From Solanum dulcamara (lineage: Eukaryota > Streptophyta > Magnoliopsida > Solanales > Solanaceae): a DNA stretch of 64,000 bases. This document shows positions 10,881-23,059 of this stretch, in pieces. Both the position numbers and the translations under genes were made by a program. The DNA is taken from assembly GCF_947179165.1 (NCBI RefSeq), contig NC_077243.1, positions 32,998,001 through 33,062,000 on the forward strand. The letters run 5' to 3'. The notes beneath the pieces are model-generated. The model was given only the letters and a program-made list of their open reading frames with translations, did no database searches and had not been told where the DNA came from. The first letter of the stretch is position 1. Every line of letters begins with the position of its first letter.

Positions 10881-11780
10881 AATTCAAAATATTTTAATCC
10901 ATCATTAATTTTCATTTTGATTACGATAAAATTCTTTTTCCTAATAAAATAAAATAAAGTTATTTCTCAATATTTCTGAATTGAAGAAGAATAAGTATTT
11001 GATAATACAATTATTGGTTTTACAGTTAAGATACAACAATCATAATACCATAAAAAGTGACGTGACATCTCTTTATGGCCTAGAAAACTATTTATCCTTT
11101 TTTCTCCTTTTTAAAAAAAATTTCCTTCATTCTTTTCATTAATCAATTTGTTTAATATAACTAAAATAAATTTTATCACATTTACTACATCTAATTATAT
11201 CTTAAATTACAAAAAAACTTTCATCTATTTATATTTTCTACTTAAATAGTATGTCCCTTCTACTTAATTTTTATGTCTTAACCAATTAATAAATATTAAT
11301 CATATGTGAAGTTGTTAGATGTTCATTTGCATTATCTTCTACTTTTTTTTTATCAGTATAGTTTTTCCCTCTTTTTTTCCTTCATTTTTTTTTTATAAAT
11401 TATGTGTTTAATCATCAAAGAGAGGTCATAGAAAAGGTGAAGTGATAATATGGTCATTACCTTGATGAAGATAAAAGATATTATTCAAGAATTTGTTTTG
11501 TATCACAATAGACAAATACAAGTTCATCAATATTAAAATGAAGTTTGATGGTGGTATAAGAGTCATCAAAAGAAATGGTCGCATTAGTTTGGAACAAATT
11601 CATTTAGATAAAGAAGGAAGTTTAATGGTATTGAAAAATTCATCTAGAGAGATGGTTAGATTAGTTTGGTGAAGTAGAAGTTTGAATGATTTACAAATAT
11701 TATATATATATATATATATATATAGTATTTTTCAACTAATTACTCCAAATACAAGATATGTACCTTCCAAGAACAAGACT
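10881..11780. other. AT-rich spacer with a TA microsatellite
   Basis: No gene seen. A run of TA dinucleotides lies at about 11699-11724. The rest is AT-rich without recognised elements. Confidence 0.6.
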
Positions 11781-11785
11781 TTATC

Positions 11786-14101
11786 TGTAACACCCCAAAA
11801 TGTTTTACGCTAAGACCCGAACCATTCTTTGAATGCATATAGGTCCGAATCCAATTAATTTTAATTGTAATGTAATTGTTATGACTGATTCTTTAGTGCT
11901 TGAAGTGTGTTTAAAGTGAATTAGGGTCACAATAATCCTTTAGCACAAAGTTGAGTTGAAAGCTTTCTTACCGATTGAGTTTCGATATAAGATTTTACTT
12001 GGTCAACTTCAAACGATTATATCTCCTAGAATATGACGAGTTAGGTGGCTCATAACCTATCAAATTAAAGGTATTTGAGCTTCTTTCCAACGCCACCAAA
12101 TTTGTCTTATTCCGAGTTTAGAGTAAAAAGTTATGACCATTTTACTAGAGGCTGTCAGACCATCAGTAGTTACGGGTCAATATTACGACCCGTAGAGATT
12201 TGTACGGCTCGTAGAAATGACCTGTAAAATGTTGAAACACTTAGAAAATTTTCAGTCTTTAAGGTCTTTTCTACGAGTCTTGATTACGATTCGTAGGAAT
12301 TCTTACAGGTCGTAAAAAGGACCCGTAGAACCTCCAAAACACTTAGAAAAATTCCAAAAGTAAAGTCACTCCTACGAGTGATGATGAAGACCCGTCAAAA
12401 ATCCTATGAGTCATAAAAATGACTCATAGGAGAGATTCATAGACTCATATTTTCAGAGTTCACAGGACGAGAGGATCCTACGACTCGCCAAAATTTCGAC
12501 GGGTCATATTACTAGGCCAAAATCAGAGTTTTTCAAAGGATAGTTTGATCTTTTCCCACCCTTTTTCAATGTTAACCTCAACGTTTTGGGATTATTTTGA
12601 GTCCCTTAATAGTACCCTATATGCCTAAGCCCTCATTAACACTTAGTTTATTTGAGAGCAAGGATTGGAGAAGAGAAAGAAGTTAAGGTTCAAGCATTCA
12701 CTCCCATCGTCCAAACTTTTGATTGTCCTTTGAGTTACAAGTATGTAAGGCTAACTAAAAAATGGTTTAAGTTCTTCCATGTGCCCCTAGGTATACGATT
12801 GATTGAGTAGTAAGTGATATAGGTCTCCTACGAGTGAATCTTTGAAAGATCTCTTTAAATCCTAGTATATTTTTTCATAAATTCGCATGATTGATAATTT
12901 TCATGAATTAAACACTTCAAATAAATGATTATATTTCTCCCTACATGAACCCTATTTGAGTTTTAACTTTCAATGATTACACAATGATTGAGTCTAAAAG
13001 TTTGATTAGTGAATGTTGATGAGCATGAGTCGAACTTGAGTTGGATTATTGATTGGAGTTCTGATGAGTCATAAATAAGTCTTGAAAAGAATGTCTAATT
13101 GAAAGAAGTGATGATTGAGTTGATTAGAGTCCAATATGACTAGATGGATTGATTTGTATAAACTGATTGATTTGAGTCTTATGAACATATTGAGTCTTGA
13201 GAGGAGTATTAAGCACCGAATTGGGTAAGAGTGTAGTTATAACTTAATTTCCATGAATTACGTCGCCAGCATAGGATGGAGGGTTAAACCTCTTAAGTCT
13301 CGAAACGATGGACTTTGATTGATTGTGGATCCAATGATAGTGATTCATCATTTACTCTGACAAGGTATTGGACAGGTGTGCAACGACACCGCTTCGTTGT
13401 ACATTACCTCCTTATAGGTGATGGTTGTCGGTTAGAGAAACTCCCAATTAAGATATGATCTTACATGATAGGATTGTTTGATTGAGATTGTAAATGATTG
13501 AGTCGGTGTGAGAAACATTTGCTAAATTCTAAATCTTTGAATATCCTTTGAGTTGATTGATGAGCTTGAGGTAAGTAGTTGTTGACTGTTTCTCCTTCTT
13601 GCCATTTTACATACTCATACATTCCACATACTAACGTCATTTGGATTGCATCATTTCATGATTCAAATACAAGTGTTAGAGATCCTCAACAGGCGCATCG
13701 TTATAAATCACTTCTACTCTCAGATTTGGTGAGTCCTCCTTGCATCCGAAGGCACTCTAGATTAGTTATCTTTTCTTTGAGTATTTTTTTGGGTAGCCAT
13801 AGACTTGTTATTGACACCTTCTAGATAGTATTAGAGGCTTCATAGACAGATAGTGACAATGTTGATTCATTGTTTTAGTTTTTAAAATTATTCTTTGACA
13901 TGGAGTTGATTTGAGATTTGTTTTAAATACATTCTTCTTCTCGAAATATTAATTTGGTTAGCCTACTTGAATGTCTTTCAAATTGAAGTTGAGTATTCCT
14001 CTGAGTAATTGAATATGTGATCGGACCAAGTAGTTCGCTTGGGGATCAACAATGATTTTCGAGTGCCGGCCACGCCTAGGGTATCCTCCCAAGGTGTGAC
14101 A
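11786..14101 (+). mobile_element. Gypsy solo LTR, 2.3 kb
   Basis: Starts TGTAACACCCCAAAATG and ends CCCAAGGTGTGACA. The flanking 5-bp repeats are TTATC (11781-11785) and TTATT (14102-14106), 4 of 5 matching. No internal domain or primer site adjoins either end, so this is a solo LTR left by LTR-LTR recombination. The length is that of Tekay/Del-type chromovirus LTRs. 12170-12510 carries many variants of an ACGACCCGTAG phrase in both orientations. Confidence 0.8.
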
Positions 14102-14375
14102 TTATTACAAAGTTTTACATTTTGTGTATCAAGGCAACAAAAAATGGTGTTCAAGTGATTATTTTGTTGGTAACATAAAATTTGTTAGTATTTCAGTATA
14201 TAAATATTTAAATTTTAATATACACTTAATCTATTTATGCATATTAATTATAGTCCATAGCATGATGATGTGACATGGTTCTTTGATGAAAAATTCTTCT
14301 TCTTTTTTTTAAAAAACTCTTTTCATTACTTTGCTTCTTTTCGTTCAAATCACGCTAATTTGGATGATGTGGTAT

Positions 14376-16449
14376 TGTCATGACCCAATTCAATGGGTCA
14401 GATGGACACCTACTCTAACACATACATAGGAGAACCCTTACACCCATTTCGAAGACAGGTAATGCAGAATAAACAGAAAAAACAACATTTCACCATTTTT
14501 AATAATAAAAAAGATCTAAACCTTGATTAAAATAGAACGCATTTACAAGTTAAAGAAAAACTTCTCTTTTAAAACACCAACACAACCCTTCGAAGAAGTA
14601 GTCTAAATAGGTATAAGAGCTTCTAAGAATAAGGTTTAGACAATAAGTAGAGACACAACTCTCACCATAAGGAAGAAAGAGTATAAGTTGTCGGAGGTCA
14701 CCGTCGTCTTCATCTATGAAACATTACTGACCCTGCAATCAGATTATGGTATAGCAAGAGTAATATTAGTATAAATAATACGTATGGGTAGGCATCATCG
14801 GTTGATTCAAAATCCACCACACAAAATAAGGTAAATGATCGAAAGAAACATACAATAAGAAAATACACCCCTACAACTACATTAATTACCACATGCATAC
14901 TTGAACTCGGCCTTTTTCTTATTCCGCTACCGATTTTGATATTTATCATACCGCCCCATAACCTTTTGATACTTTTCAAGCCTCGTACATATCTGATCAT
15001 AGCCTAGCCCCTCTATCCCATAGAGAAGTTTCATAAATACAGGCCACCACTAACTCTGTCTAACCACTATTATCACATGCAACCATAGGACCATACAATC
15101 TACCTCTAAGTTGCCAAATCCCAAACTAACGACATATCAAAACTCTCCACTTGATCATACACAATATCGTACCCAACTATATGAAATATGATAGATAGTC
15201 ACCACATAAAAAGGCAATAATATACATAATTGCATCACAATTATGCCAACTTTTAAATCATTATACAGTTAACATGCACAATCACAATTCCACAGTCAAG
15301 TAGTGATTTTCTCATGGAACCCACACCTAAAATGTAAGTGTACTAGTGTGGTATTCGATCCCAATATAGTTAGCATACTAATGTGGTACTCGATCTAATT
15401 ATGTGCCGAAATGTCACTAGTTCTAATAGTTAGTGTATTGGTGTGAAATTCAACCTAATTACGTATCGATGTGGTGCCCGAGCCAATTATATACCGGCAT
15501 GGTACTCGATTTAACAATAATTCACACATCACAACCATAACCACAATAAATAGACGCATACCTTTGTACAACCACGCAATACATTCATTACATATAAATT
15601 GATCACGAGATGTCATATCGATTCATGTTCCTTTTTTCCAAATAATATATTATGCATATGATACCAGTGAAATAGTTAACAGACATAGATAACAATTATT
15701 CCCTAAGTATGTGTTACATGAGTAATTCACATAGGCAGTCACATAAACACACATACGTATATATATATCCTTATGTTTGCACATAGCTATAGACCAGTCA
15801 GAAATTACCAACCATTTCAAAAAGAGTTATTCAGATTATCAATCAAGAACTAATCACCTACTCCTAGTCATCGAGAAGCCATATCTACATAACTCACTCC
15901 TGCTCTAGGCAATAATACCAATACATTCATCCATCCATACTCATTGACCAATGACCTAATCAAGAAATCTCTCATCAATATACGATACCACATACAATGG
16001 GGATAGGTCTATAATTACTCAATTAAAATAATCTAGCCTACCTGGCGCTAAGAAAATATTGAAGAACCCCTGCCAAATAATTTAACTTTTGGGAGGCAAA
16101 ACAATGGAGGTAGGCCTTAAATCCAAGGGTTGTAGCCTTTCTTGCACTAAAATCCCTTCTCTTCCTTCTTCCTAAGAGCAACTTTTTGAGGGTTTTAAGG
16201 ATGACCTCTGTCTATTTTACCACTAAAAGGGATAAGGAGGATAAAAGAATTTGCATTTCAGAGTTTCTACCCCCAATGACCCAATTATGGTGGCTACCAT
16301 TCCGCTATGGCAATTCCGCTATGGCGGGAATAATCCCACTATGAAGGGATGACTCTGGTTCAAATCGAGCTCAATTTATGAAATTTCCATTCCTTCAATC
16401 CAAGTGCTTTCGCATAGAGCCCCTTTTTAGATAATAACGGTTTGGGTCA
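14376..16449 (-). mobile_element. Probable gypsy solo LTR or LTR fragment
   Basis: Plus-strand text begins TGTCATGACCCAATTC and ends TTTGGGTCA (TTATA), the inverted style of Solanaceae gypsy LTR ends (TGACCC and GGGTCATGACA). It contains subrepeats about 35-45 bp long with GGTACTCGAT at 15300-15520, and a CCGCTATGGCGG-like phrase repeated at 16300-16350. No TSD was found and the 5' (right) boundary may be shifted by a few bases. Confidence 0.55.
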
Positions 16450-17486
16450 TTATAATAAATATCAATTTATCCATCGTTCATTCCTGAACCATAATGAAGG
16501 AGAGGGCATGAGTTAGTTTGTGATTTTTTTTAGGCTAATGATACAACATCGTCGCACCTAGTAAGAATCACACCCTGTCTCATAAGCATGGAAGAACCTT
16601 GCCAATAGACTGAGCTAAGAAGGGAATGAAACCTTGAAAATCTTTCTCCATCCCACTAAACCGAGCCTGCTATGGCAGCACTATTTCACTATAGTGATGT
16701 CACTATAACGGCAACCCTATCGATATGCAGGACAACGGGACCAGATAATAAAGGGAGAGAAATGGGTCTCTCCTTATTTCTTCTTTACTAACTTAACTCC
16801 CAAATTCTCTCCTGATCACTCTATCCCAAAGGTCGAATCTAAGGCAATAATCTCGCTTCCTAGTCTATTTGCTTCATTTCTTACATAATGATTATTACAT
16901 GATAGGAATCGATCAGTAGAAAAGCCTTGGGTTGGTTTTCTTTTTGAACTCAAATGGGTTACTTGATTTGATGGAATATTTGTAACATAAACACTTCCCT
17001 TATGTTTACAATGTACCTACAATGTTATGAGCATAAGAATTACGGTAAAATAGGGCCGAAAAAGGTTCCAAATTAGTTAGGGAAGATAAATAGTGATCTT
17101 GGTTGAAAACTTAGATTCGGGTATTATTTATGAGTTATAACGCTTGAATTCTGGCATATTTAAGTAGTGGGACACTTTAGAAACACTGATCTAAAGTGAA
17201 ATGAACAAATATGGGGCTTTTAGGGCTTAAGGGCACCATGGACGCCCCCTTGAAGTTCGAACAGGATGAAGGGCGCTATAGCAACCTTGCTCCCGCTATA
17301 GTGGGTGGCGGGTCATTCCTACTATGGCGACCCTACCATAGTGAGACACAACCTACTATTGTGGGAGGTCGTGAAACATTGGCCTCTTAGCCGGCTTCAG
17401 TTGGAAATTTTTCTTTTTCTAACATGGTTCCCGATTTTTTGACAAATTTTAACGTATACAACATACAAATATAAATTTTGTCCACG
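16450..17486. other. Retroelement-like non-coding stretch
   Basis: No ORF. Palindromic phrases of the GCTATAGC and CACTATAG type recur at 16670-16730 and 17270-17370, like those in the neighbouring LTRs. This is probably LTR or leader sequence of the element that carries the pseudogene at 17487-18210; the boundaries are not resolved. Confidence 0.4.
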
Positions 17487-18210
17487 ATGGCTGAAATAAA
17501 TGAGGCATACTTACCTTTCATCAGTTCTCCAATATCTCTAGTCAGAAGAGATATCATGACCTCCGTGGAATAAATTTTTTACATGAAAGAGCCTTTCACA
17601 TGTTGAGGGTAGCAGAAAAGGCACCAATTTTTCATAGCAGGCTGGAGGAGTTAGATTAGGGCCCATTAGTGGAGGCTCTACCCATTGCACACTCAGGCTG
17701 GGTGAGACAGTACTATGCCCTCTTCCCCATTATTCGTTGGGATGATCTCAACCTTATCATCTGTATCCTAGGGGTGGGTGTCCCATTGAGTACCTAGTTT
17801 ATAAACGTAGTGCTAAAGATACCAAAGGTTTCTAATGGAGAGTACAATGCAAAGTTGAGGGAGATGGACCTGGCATGGTTACAAGACATTGCTAGTCGAA
17901 GAGGAGTTTTAGGATCAAGTGTATTGGGTCACCACTGAGGGCATCACTAGCTAGCTCGTACTTTTTAGTCAATGCCAAGAGGTGGCTGACCTTGGTAGCT
18001 CGAAGGATCCGTCCATCGGGCAATCTCACCGACATGACTTATCTTCGGGATCTAGTGATGGCTTGTACCATAAGGGGAGTTAGGCTGAATATGGGGGCAC
18101 AAATAATATCTGAGTGGAAAATCTTCTATCGAGGCAACAAGAAGGTTTTTTTCCTCCCAGGGCTGGTGACAACAGTGTGCAAGTTGCCGGGAGAGCCCTT
18201 GGTGGACTAG
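17487..18210 (+). pseudogene. Decayed putative plant transposon protein (retroelement-associated)
   Basis: An ATG at 17487 opens MAEINEAYLPF, then a stop at about 17571 and repeated frame changes follow. The recognisable part is 17960-18210: NAKRWLTLVARRIRPSGN, then GAQIISEWKIFYRGNKK, then FFLPGLVTTVCKLPG. This resembles the putative plant transposon protein domain found in Solanaceae large retroelement derivatives, where it sits in the gag position. Only the last 72 residues are open. It lies between LTR-like sequence on the left and the gypsy 5' LTR on the right. The family call rests on memory of similar proteins; the broken state is seen directly. Confidence 0.6.
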
Positions 18211-18600
18211 ATTCTAATATCAAATCCTCCTCCTATCTCTAATGAAATTGAGAACTCAATTCTAGGGTTAAAGACTTAATTTTGAGTAAGACCCATCACT
18301 ATCAAAGAGATTATATTGCCTTCCAAATCAAGTAAACATACTCTCATAATTTTCTATCTAACGTATGATTATGTATCCTAAGCAAGAATTTAAGCTCAAA
18401 ACCTAGGGTTTTCAAGAAAACTCTTTTTCTGGATACAAGAAAGGTCTTGTGGTTATTTTCCTTCCAGGATTTTATTTTTGAATATTTAAATCAATTAAAG
18501 TATGTAAAACTATCATAGTGAGGAATTCAGTTTGTTCCCCATGCCCAACATCTATAATTTCAATTAGTAAGATCAAAATTACATTTTTACCGAAAGTTCA
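18211..18600. other. Spacer before the gypsy element
   Basis: No gene seen. It may be the tail of the decayed element on its left. Confidence 0.4.
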
Positions 18601-21390
18601 TGTTATATCTTGTATTTTCATACGTTGAGTTATTCGCAAGAGAATCGACTCAAGTTAAAGACGAGATTGTTTTCGGACACGAAGTAGAAATCTTTAATTC
18701 TCAATTCTAATTAGAATATATTTTGGAAATTAGAATTTCATTTAATTGGTATTAAATGACTAAGTAGAAATAAGTGATTGATCAAATTAATTAACCTAAG
18801 TGCTTGTGTGGTCCCCACCCAAATTAGCTAACTAATAAAAAATAGATAAATGTCATATAAGAGAGGCGTGTGGGAGCTAGGGGGCTGCATATAAAGTATA
18901 TAAAGGCTATGCCTTAAGGGATAATGTTGAAAATACAATCCATTTCTTCTTCTTGACCAAATTAGTTTAGAGAAAGAAGTGAGAAGTGTAGAGAGAGAGA
19001 AAGGTTCGGCCAAGCTAGGGCTTGAGGGAGAAAATTATGGGGTCAAATGTGGTGATTGTTCAAGGTGATGGCAGCAATGATAGAGTCATTAGGTCAGCAA
19101 AAACATTATTGATCAAGTCCTCAAGTTTCCAAGCAAATTATGTCATTATAGCTTAAGGTAAGATTCAATCTTTTTACACATCTTAGAGGTAATTTGAACT
19201 TGCACAAGTTGGTAAATGTATGATGAGTGTATGAAATTATGGGTGTTGATGTTGAAGCATGGTGGAAGATGTTGGGGACGGTTTGGTGTAAATAATGGTG
19301 GATTAATTTTGCTTAGTATTTTGATTGTTATTGTTATGGGTTTTATGATGAGAATAAAGGTATTTAATGGTTAAAGTTAAAGTTAAATTGGTTTATGGGC
19401 TATTGTAATGATTATAGTGATAATATGTAATTTACTTGCATATGAATAGGTGATGTAGTTGTCTTATGGCTGCTGTTATGTCTCATGAAATTAGATGAAA
19501 AGATAGTACAAAATAAGGTGTAAAAATCGTATGTGGTTTCCTTGGTGTGTTCACAAGTATTCACAAGGTTTTTGAGCATCTTTATATTGTTAGTTAGGGG
19601 CTGTTTTGATATGTTGTTGTTGTTCTTGTTGAGCTTGGAAGATTAATGATAAGTTAAGATTATATGTTGTGTTGTATAGCTGATTTGGGTGTGAGGAAAG
19701 TGAGCAATGTAGGGGGGGTGCTGTCCAATTTTCTAGAAATAACCTACTAATGATAAAGTATGTTTTATGCCTTTCCATAGCTTAACCATATGTTTTATGC
19801 CTTTCCATAGCTTAACCGTAGTACTTAACGTCTTAATATATGTTAAGATGCTATTGGGCAACATATACGTGTTGTGTGTGAATAAACGCTAAAGGTATGT
19901 AAAGTTGTCCTTTTTTTGGCATGTCTTAGATTTAAGTAATAAATTATATGAGCTTGGGGTAATTCTATTCATAAATTCTGAGTATAATTCACGATCCTTA
20001 TTTATTTCTTGATGTTAGAGCTCCTAATGTGATTGAGCAATTGCCCTCGAGCCCTCTATACATTGGATAATTGCTGGTGTATAAGAGTCCCTATTTTTAC
20101 AGGCTTTATCATGATTAGTGTCCTTAACTTATAATAGTTGTTCGCATTACCCACATCCAGGTCCGCGACGCGGACTTATCGCAAACCAGACTACCTCACA
20201 GATTAAATTCAAGCTTCAATTTTAGTCACTACATGTCAAAGATCTGCGATGCATACTTGTTGCGAACTATATTACCTCACACTTGAATTCTTGATTTTGC
20301 TTGCTTTATTCTCTATGGTCAGGTCCGCGACACGGATCTGTCGCGGACTACACTATCTTGGCCAATAAATCCCATACTTTAGGCATTCGATTGTTAGTTA
20401 TTTTACTTATTCTATTGAGTCTCAAATGATGATCTAATTGTACATGGTTGCTAATGATACCCTATTCGTGCATATTGTTATTGGTATTATCCATCGATTC
20501 CCTTACTAGAGGGCCAGTACGGTATATGATGATACGATATTATGATGATATGGTTATGGCATGGAGTCCCATGACGGGCTGGGTACGATATACATGTACA
20601 CAACTTTATTCACAGAGTCCCTTACTAGAGAACCGGGTACAGTATATGTATATGTATATGTATATAACTGATGATGATATAATTATGACACCGAGTCCCA
20701 TAATGGGCCGAGTATGATATATGATGATGATATGCATGATTTTATTTCATAAGATGTAGGTACAATGATTTATTGATTGCCAAACTTGCCTCCTAGAATC
20801 TCTACTTTAGTATGATCATTCTTATTGTATTTCATGCTTTATATACTTAGTACATATTTCGTACTGACCCCCTCTCTTCGGGAGGGGGGGAGGGGGGCTG
20901 CATTTCATGTCCGCAGGTGCAGATACTCGCTTTGGTGATCCGCCAGCTTAGGACTTCTATTCAGCGATCTTGGATGCTCCATTGTCTCGAAGCCTATACT
21001 TTTGGTATAGATCCTTTTTGAGGTATATATATGTTTATCCAAGGGTACGGCGGGGCCCTGTCCCATAATATGATACTGTTGATACTCTTAGAGGTCTATA
21101 GACATACGTGTGGGTTGTGTATAGATGTTGTTCAACTTGTTAGCATGACGTATTTTGGGATATTGTATGTAGTGGTAGCCTTGTCGGCTCGTGTTTTATG
21201 ACATTTTAGTTGATTGTTACTCCCTAGGAGAAAGGTTACTTTGATACATGTGTGTAACGTTTTGTGATGACGCCGTGTTTTCACAAAGCCTCCATATTTT
21301 GTCTAGTTTTAGGTTTATGATGTCTAACAGATATGTACATGAGTGTCCAACTAGGGCACTAGTCAAGTCCTACGGGGTTGGGTCGTGACA
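18601..21390 (+). repeat. Gypsy element 5' LTR, 2.8 kb
   Basis: Starts TGTTATATCTTGTATTTT and ends GGGTTGGGTCGTGACA. It is followed by a degenerate primer site, TGATATTAGAGA, at 21394-21405. 20347-21323 is repeated at 25871-26842, which proves it is a terminal repeat. It carries GC-rich palindromic phrases at 20161-20175 and 20323-20348 (a perfect 10-bp stem, GTCCGCGACA with TGTCGCGGAC) and imperfect repeats of about 130 bp with GAGTCCC at 20480-20740. The left end has no checkable TSD because the right end of the element is lost. Confidence 0.85.
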
Positions 21391-21581
21391 AAAGTGATAT
21401 TAGAGAAGTTCATCCTCGGAGTGTCTACAGGTCATGTCTATTAGAGTCTTGTTTATTGGTGTGTTGTGCACCACATCTATAAACAGGATGATACAGGACA
21501 TTTAGGATATTGTCTTTCTTTCTTACTCTAGATTGTGTGATAGAGCTATGTTATTAGGAAAATCCCTCACTAACAGATTAT

Positions 21582-22860
21582 TATGTCTACAGCTATGCCT
21601 CCAAAGAAAGCGACAGCTGCCTAGAAGGGCAAATCAGTAGTAGGAGAGACTAGTCATACTCAGAGAGTCACTAGGGCCAGTGCCCAGTCCATGCTCGAGA
21701 CTATACTTCAGTCGGTGAGCTCTGCTACACCACCTCCAGAAGAGCTTAGAGCAGTGGCAGTTGCAGATCAGGGGGCGGCTCTATCGCTAACTCTTGAGGC
21801 CCTAGTACCTGAGCCTCTATCTCTCCATCCAACGATGGAGGATAGGTTCATGAGATACGCAGTTCAGTTACTGACCAGGTATTAGGCAGGGCAGGCTTGC
21901 ATGCATGGGCTAGGAGTTTATTATGAAGATAGACATGATAGTTTAAGAGTTCATGACTTCTTAATTTATAACCCCCTAGAGTTTTATGGGTCGAGCCCCG
22001 CGGAGCACCCACAGGAGTTTATCCGACAGATGCAGCGTACGTTGAGGATAATTAGGGATTTTGAGACCGAGTCTATTGAGTTGGCTTCATATCAGTTGTG
22101 TGATGTAGCCGTTAATTGGTATGAATCCTGGGAGTTGTTTAGGGGCGAAGGTGCCCCTCCAGCGGTATGGGATAAGTTTGTGGAGGCCTTCCTTGACAAC
22201 TTTTTCCTCCAGAGATGAGACGAGTCAAAGTTTATAGATTTTTACATTTGAGTTGATAGATTCTTACATTTGAGTCAGAATGGCAGGAGTGTTCGAGATT
22301 ATAGCCTCAATTTTGATTCGTTGGCGAGACATGTACCCATTATTGTAGTTGATATGGCTGATAGAGTGCATCGTTATGTGATGACGTTGGATCGTTATTT
22401 GATTGATAGTTGTATCGCTATGTCTTCTTATCCAGGTATGGATATAGCTTGAGTACAAGCATATGCGCAGGGTTTAGATGATCGGCATAAAGGGCGTCAG
22501 CCCGATAGAGATCACGAGAGAGGCCAGCATAAGAGAGCTAGATTGGTTGGTTATTCTGGTGAATTTCGAGGCGGGCAGCCTCAATAGTATAGTAGATATC
22601 CTTCTCAGCCAGTCCAGAGTGCACCCCTACAGCTCACAAGTAGGAGATTCGATAGCATAGGGTATTCAAGAGCCGGTCAGAGCTCCAAGGTTTTAGGTTT
22701 TCAGATGAACAGGGGTTCACCCAATAGAGACCACCTTTGCCTAGGTGTTCTCATTATGGTAGGCCCTATTTTGGGGAATTCCGTTTTGCTATAGGTGCTT
22801 TCTTTACTTGCGGCCGTCAAGTCCATATTATGAGGGAGTGTCCATTCGGGGGTAGTCTAG
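21582..22860 (+). pseudogene. Gypsy gag remnant
   Basis: ATG at 21582 opens MSTAMPPKKATAA, then an in-frame TAG follows. Further stops lie near 21883 and 22216. The capsid part at 21901-22216 keeps DFLIYNPLEFYGS, the HPQEFIRQMQRTLR segment and ASYQLCDVAVNWYESW, typical of the Ty3 gag domain of plant Tekay-like elements. A zinc knuckle at 22800-22850 reads FFTCGRQVHIMREC, with its first Cys lost. A small local duplication of the TTTTTACATTTGAGT phrase lies at 22240-22275. It would package the element RNA if intact; here it cannot. Confidence 0.85.
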
Positions 22861-23059
22861 GTGGTGTAGCTCAGCCTACTAGGTTAGTTGCTAGTTCTTC
22901 TTCTTCGGTGGCTATGCGCCCCATGGGGTAGGGTATTTATACATCAGCAAGCCGTGGTAGAGGTCGTGGTGGAGCTTCTAGTTCTAGCGATCCCTCGAAC
23001 CGTATACATGCTTTGACTAGTAGACAAGATCAGGAGGCGTCACCAAATATGGTTACAAG

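Noticed and set aside
12170..12510. CRISPR-like spaced repeats
   Set aside because: Plant LTR context, imperfect repeats in both orientations and irregular spacing.
14376..16449. Complete gypsy element
   Set aside because: No gag or pol fragment lies between the ends; the length and motifs fit a single LTR.
19590..19778. Minus-strand open frame of 62 residues ahead of the gypsy coding region
   Set aside because: Inside the 5' LTR, no domain, on the strand opposite to the element.
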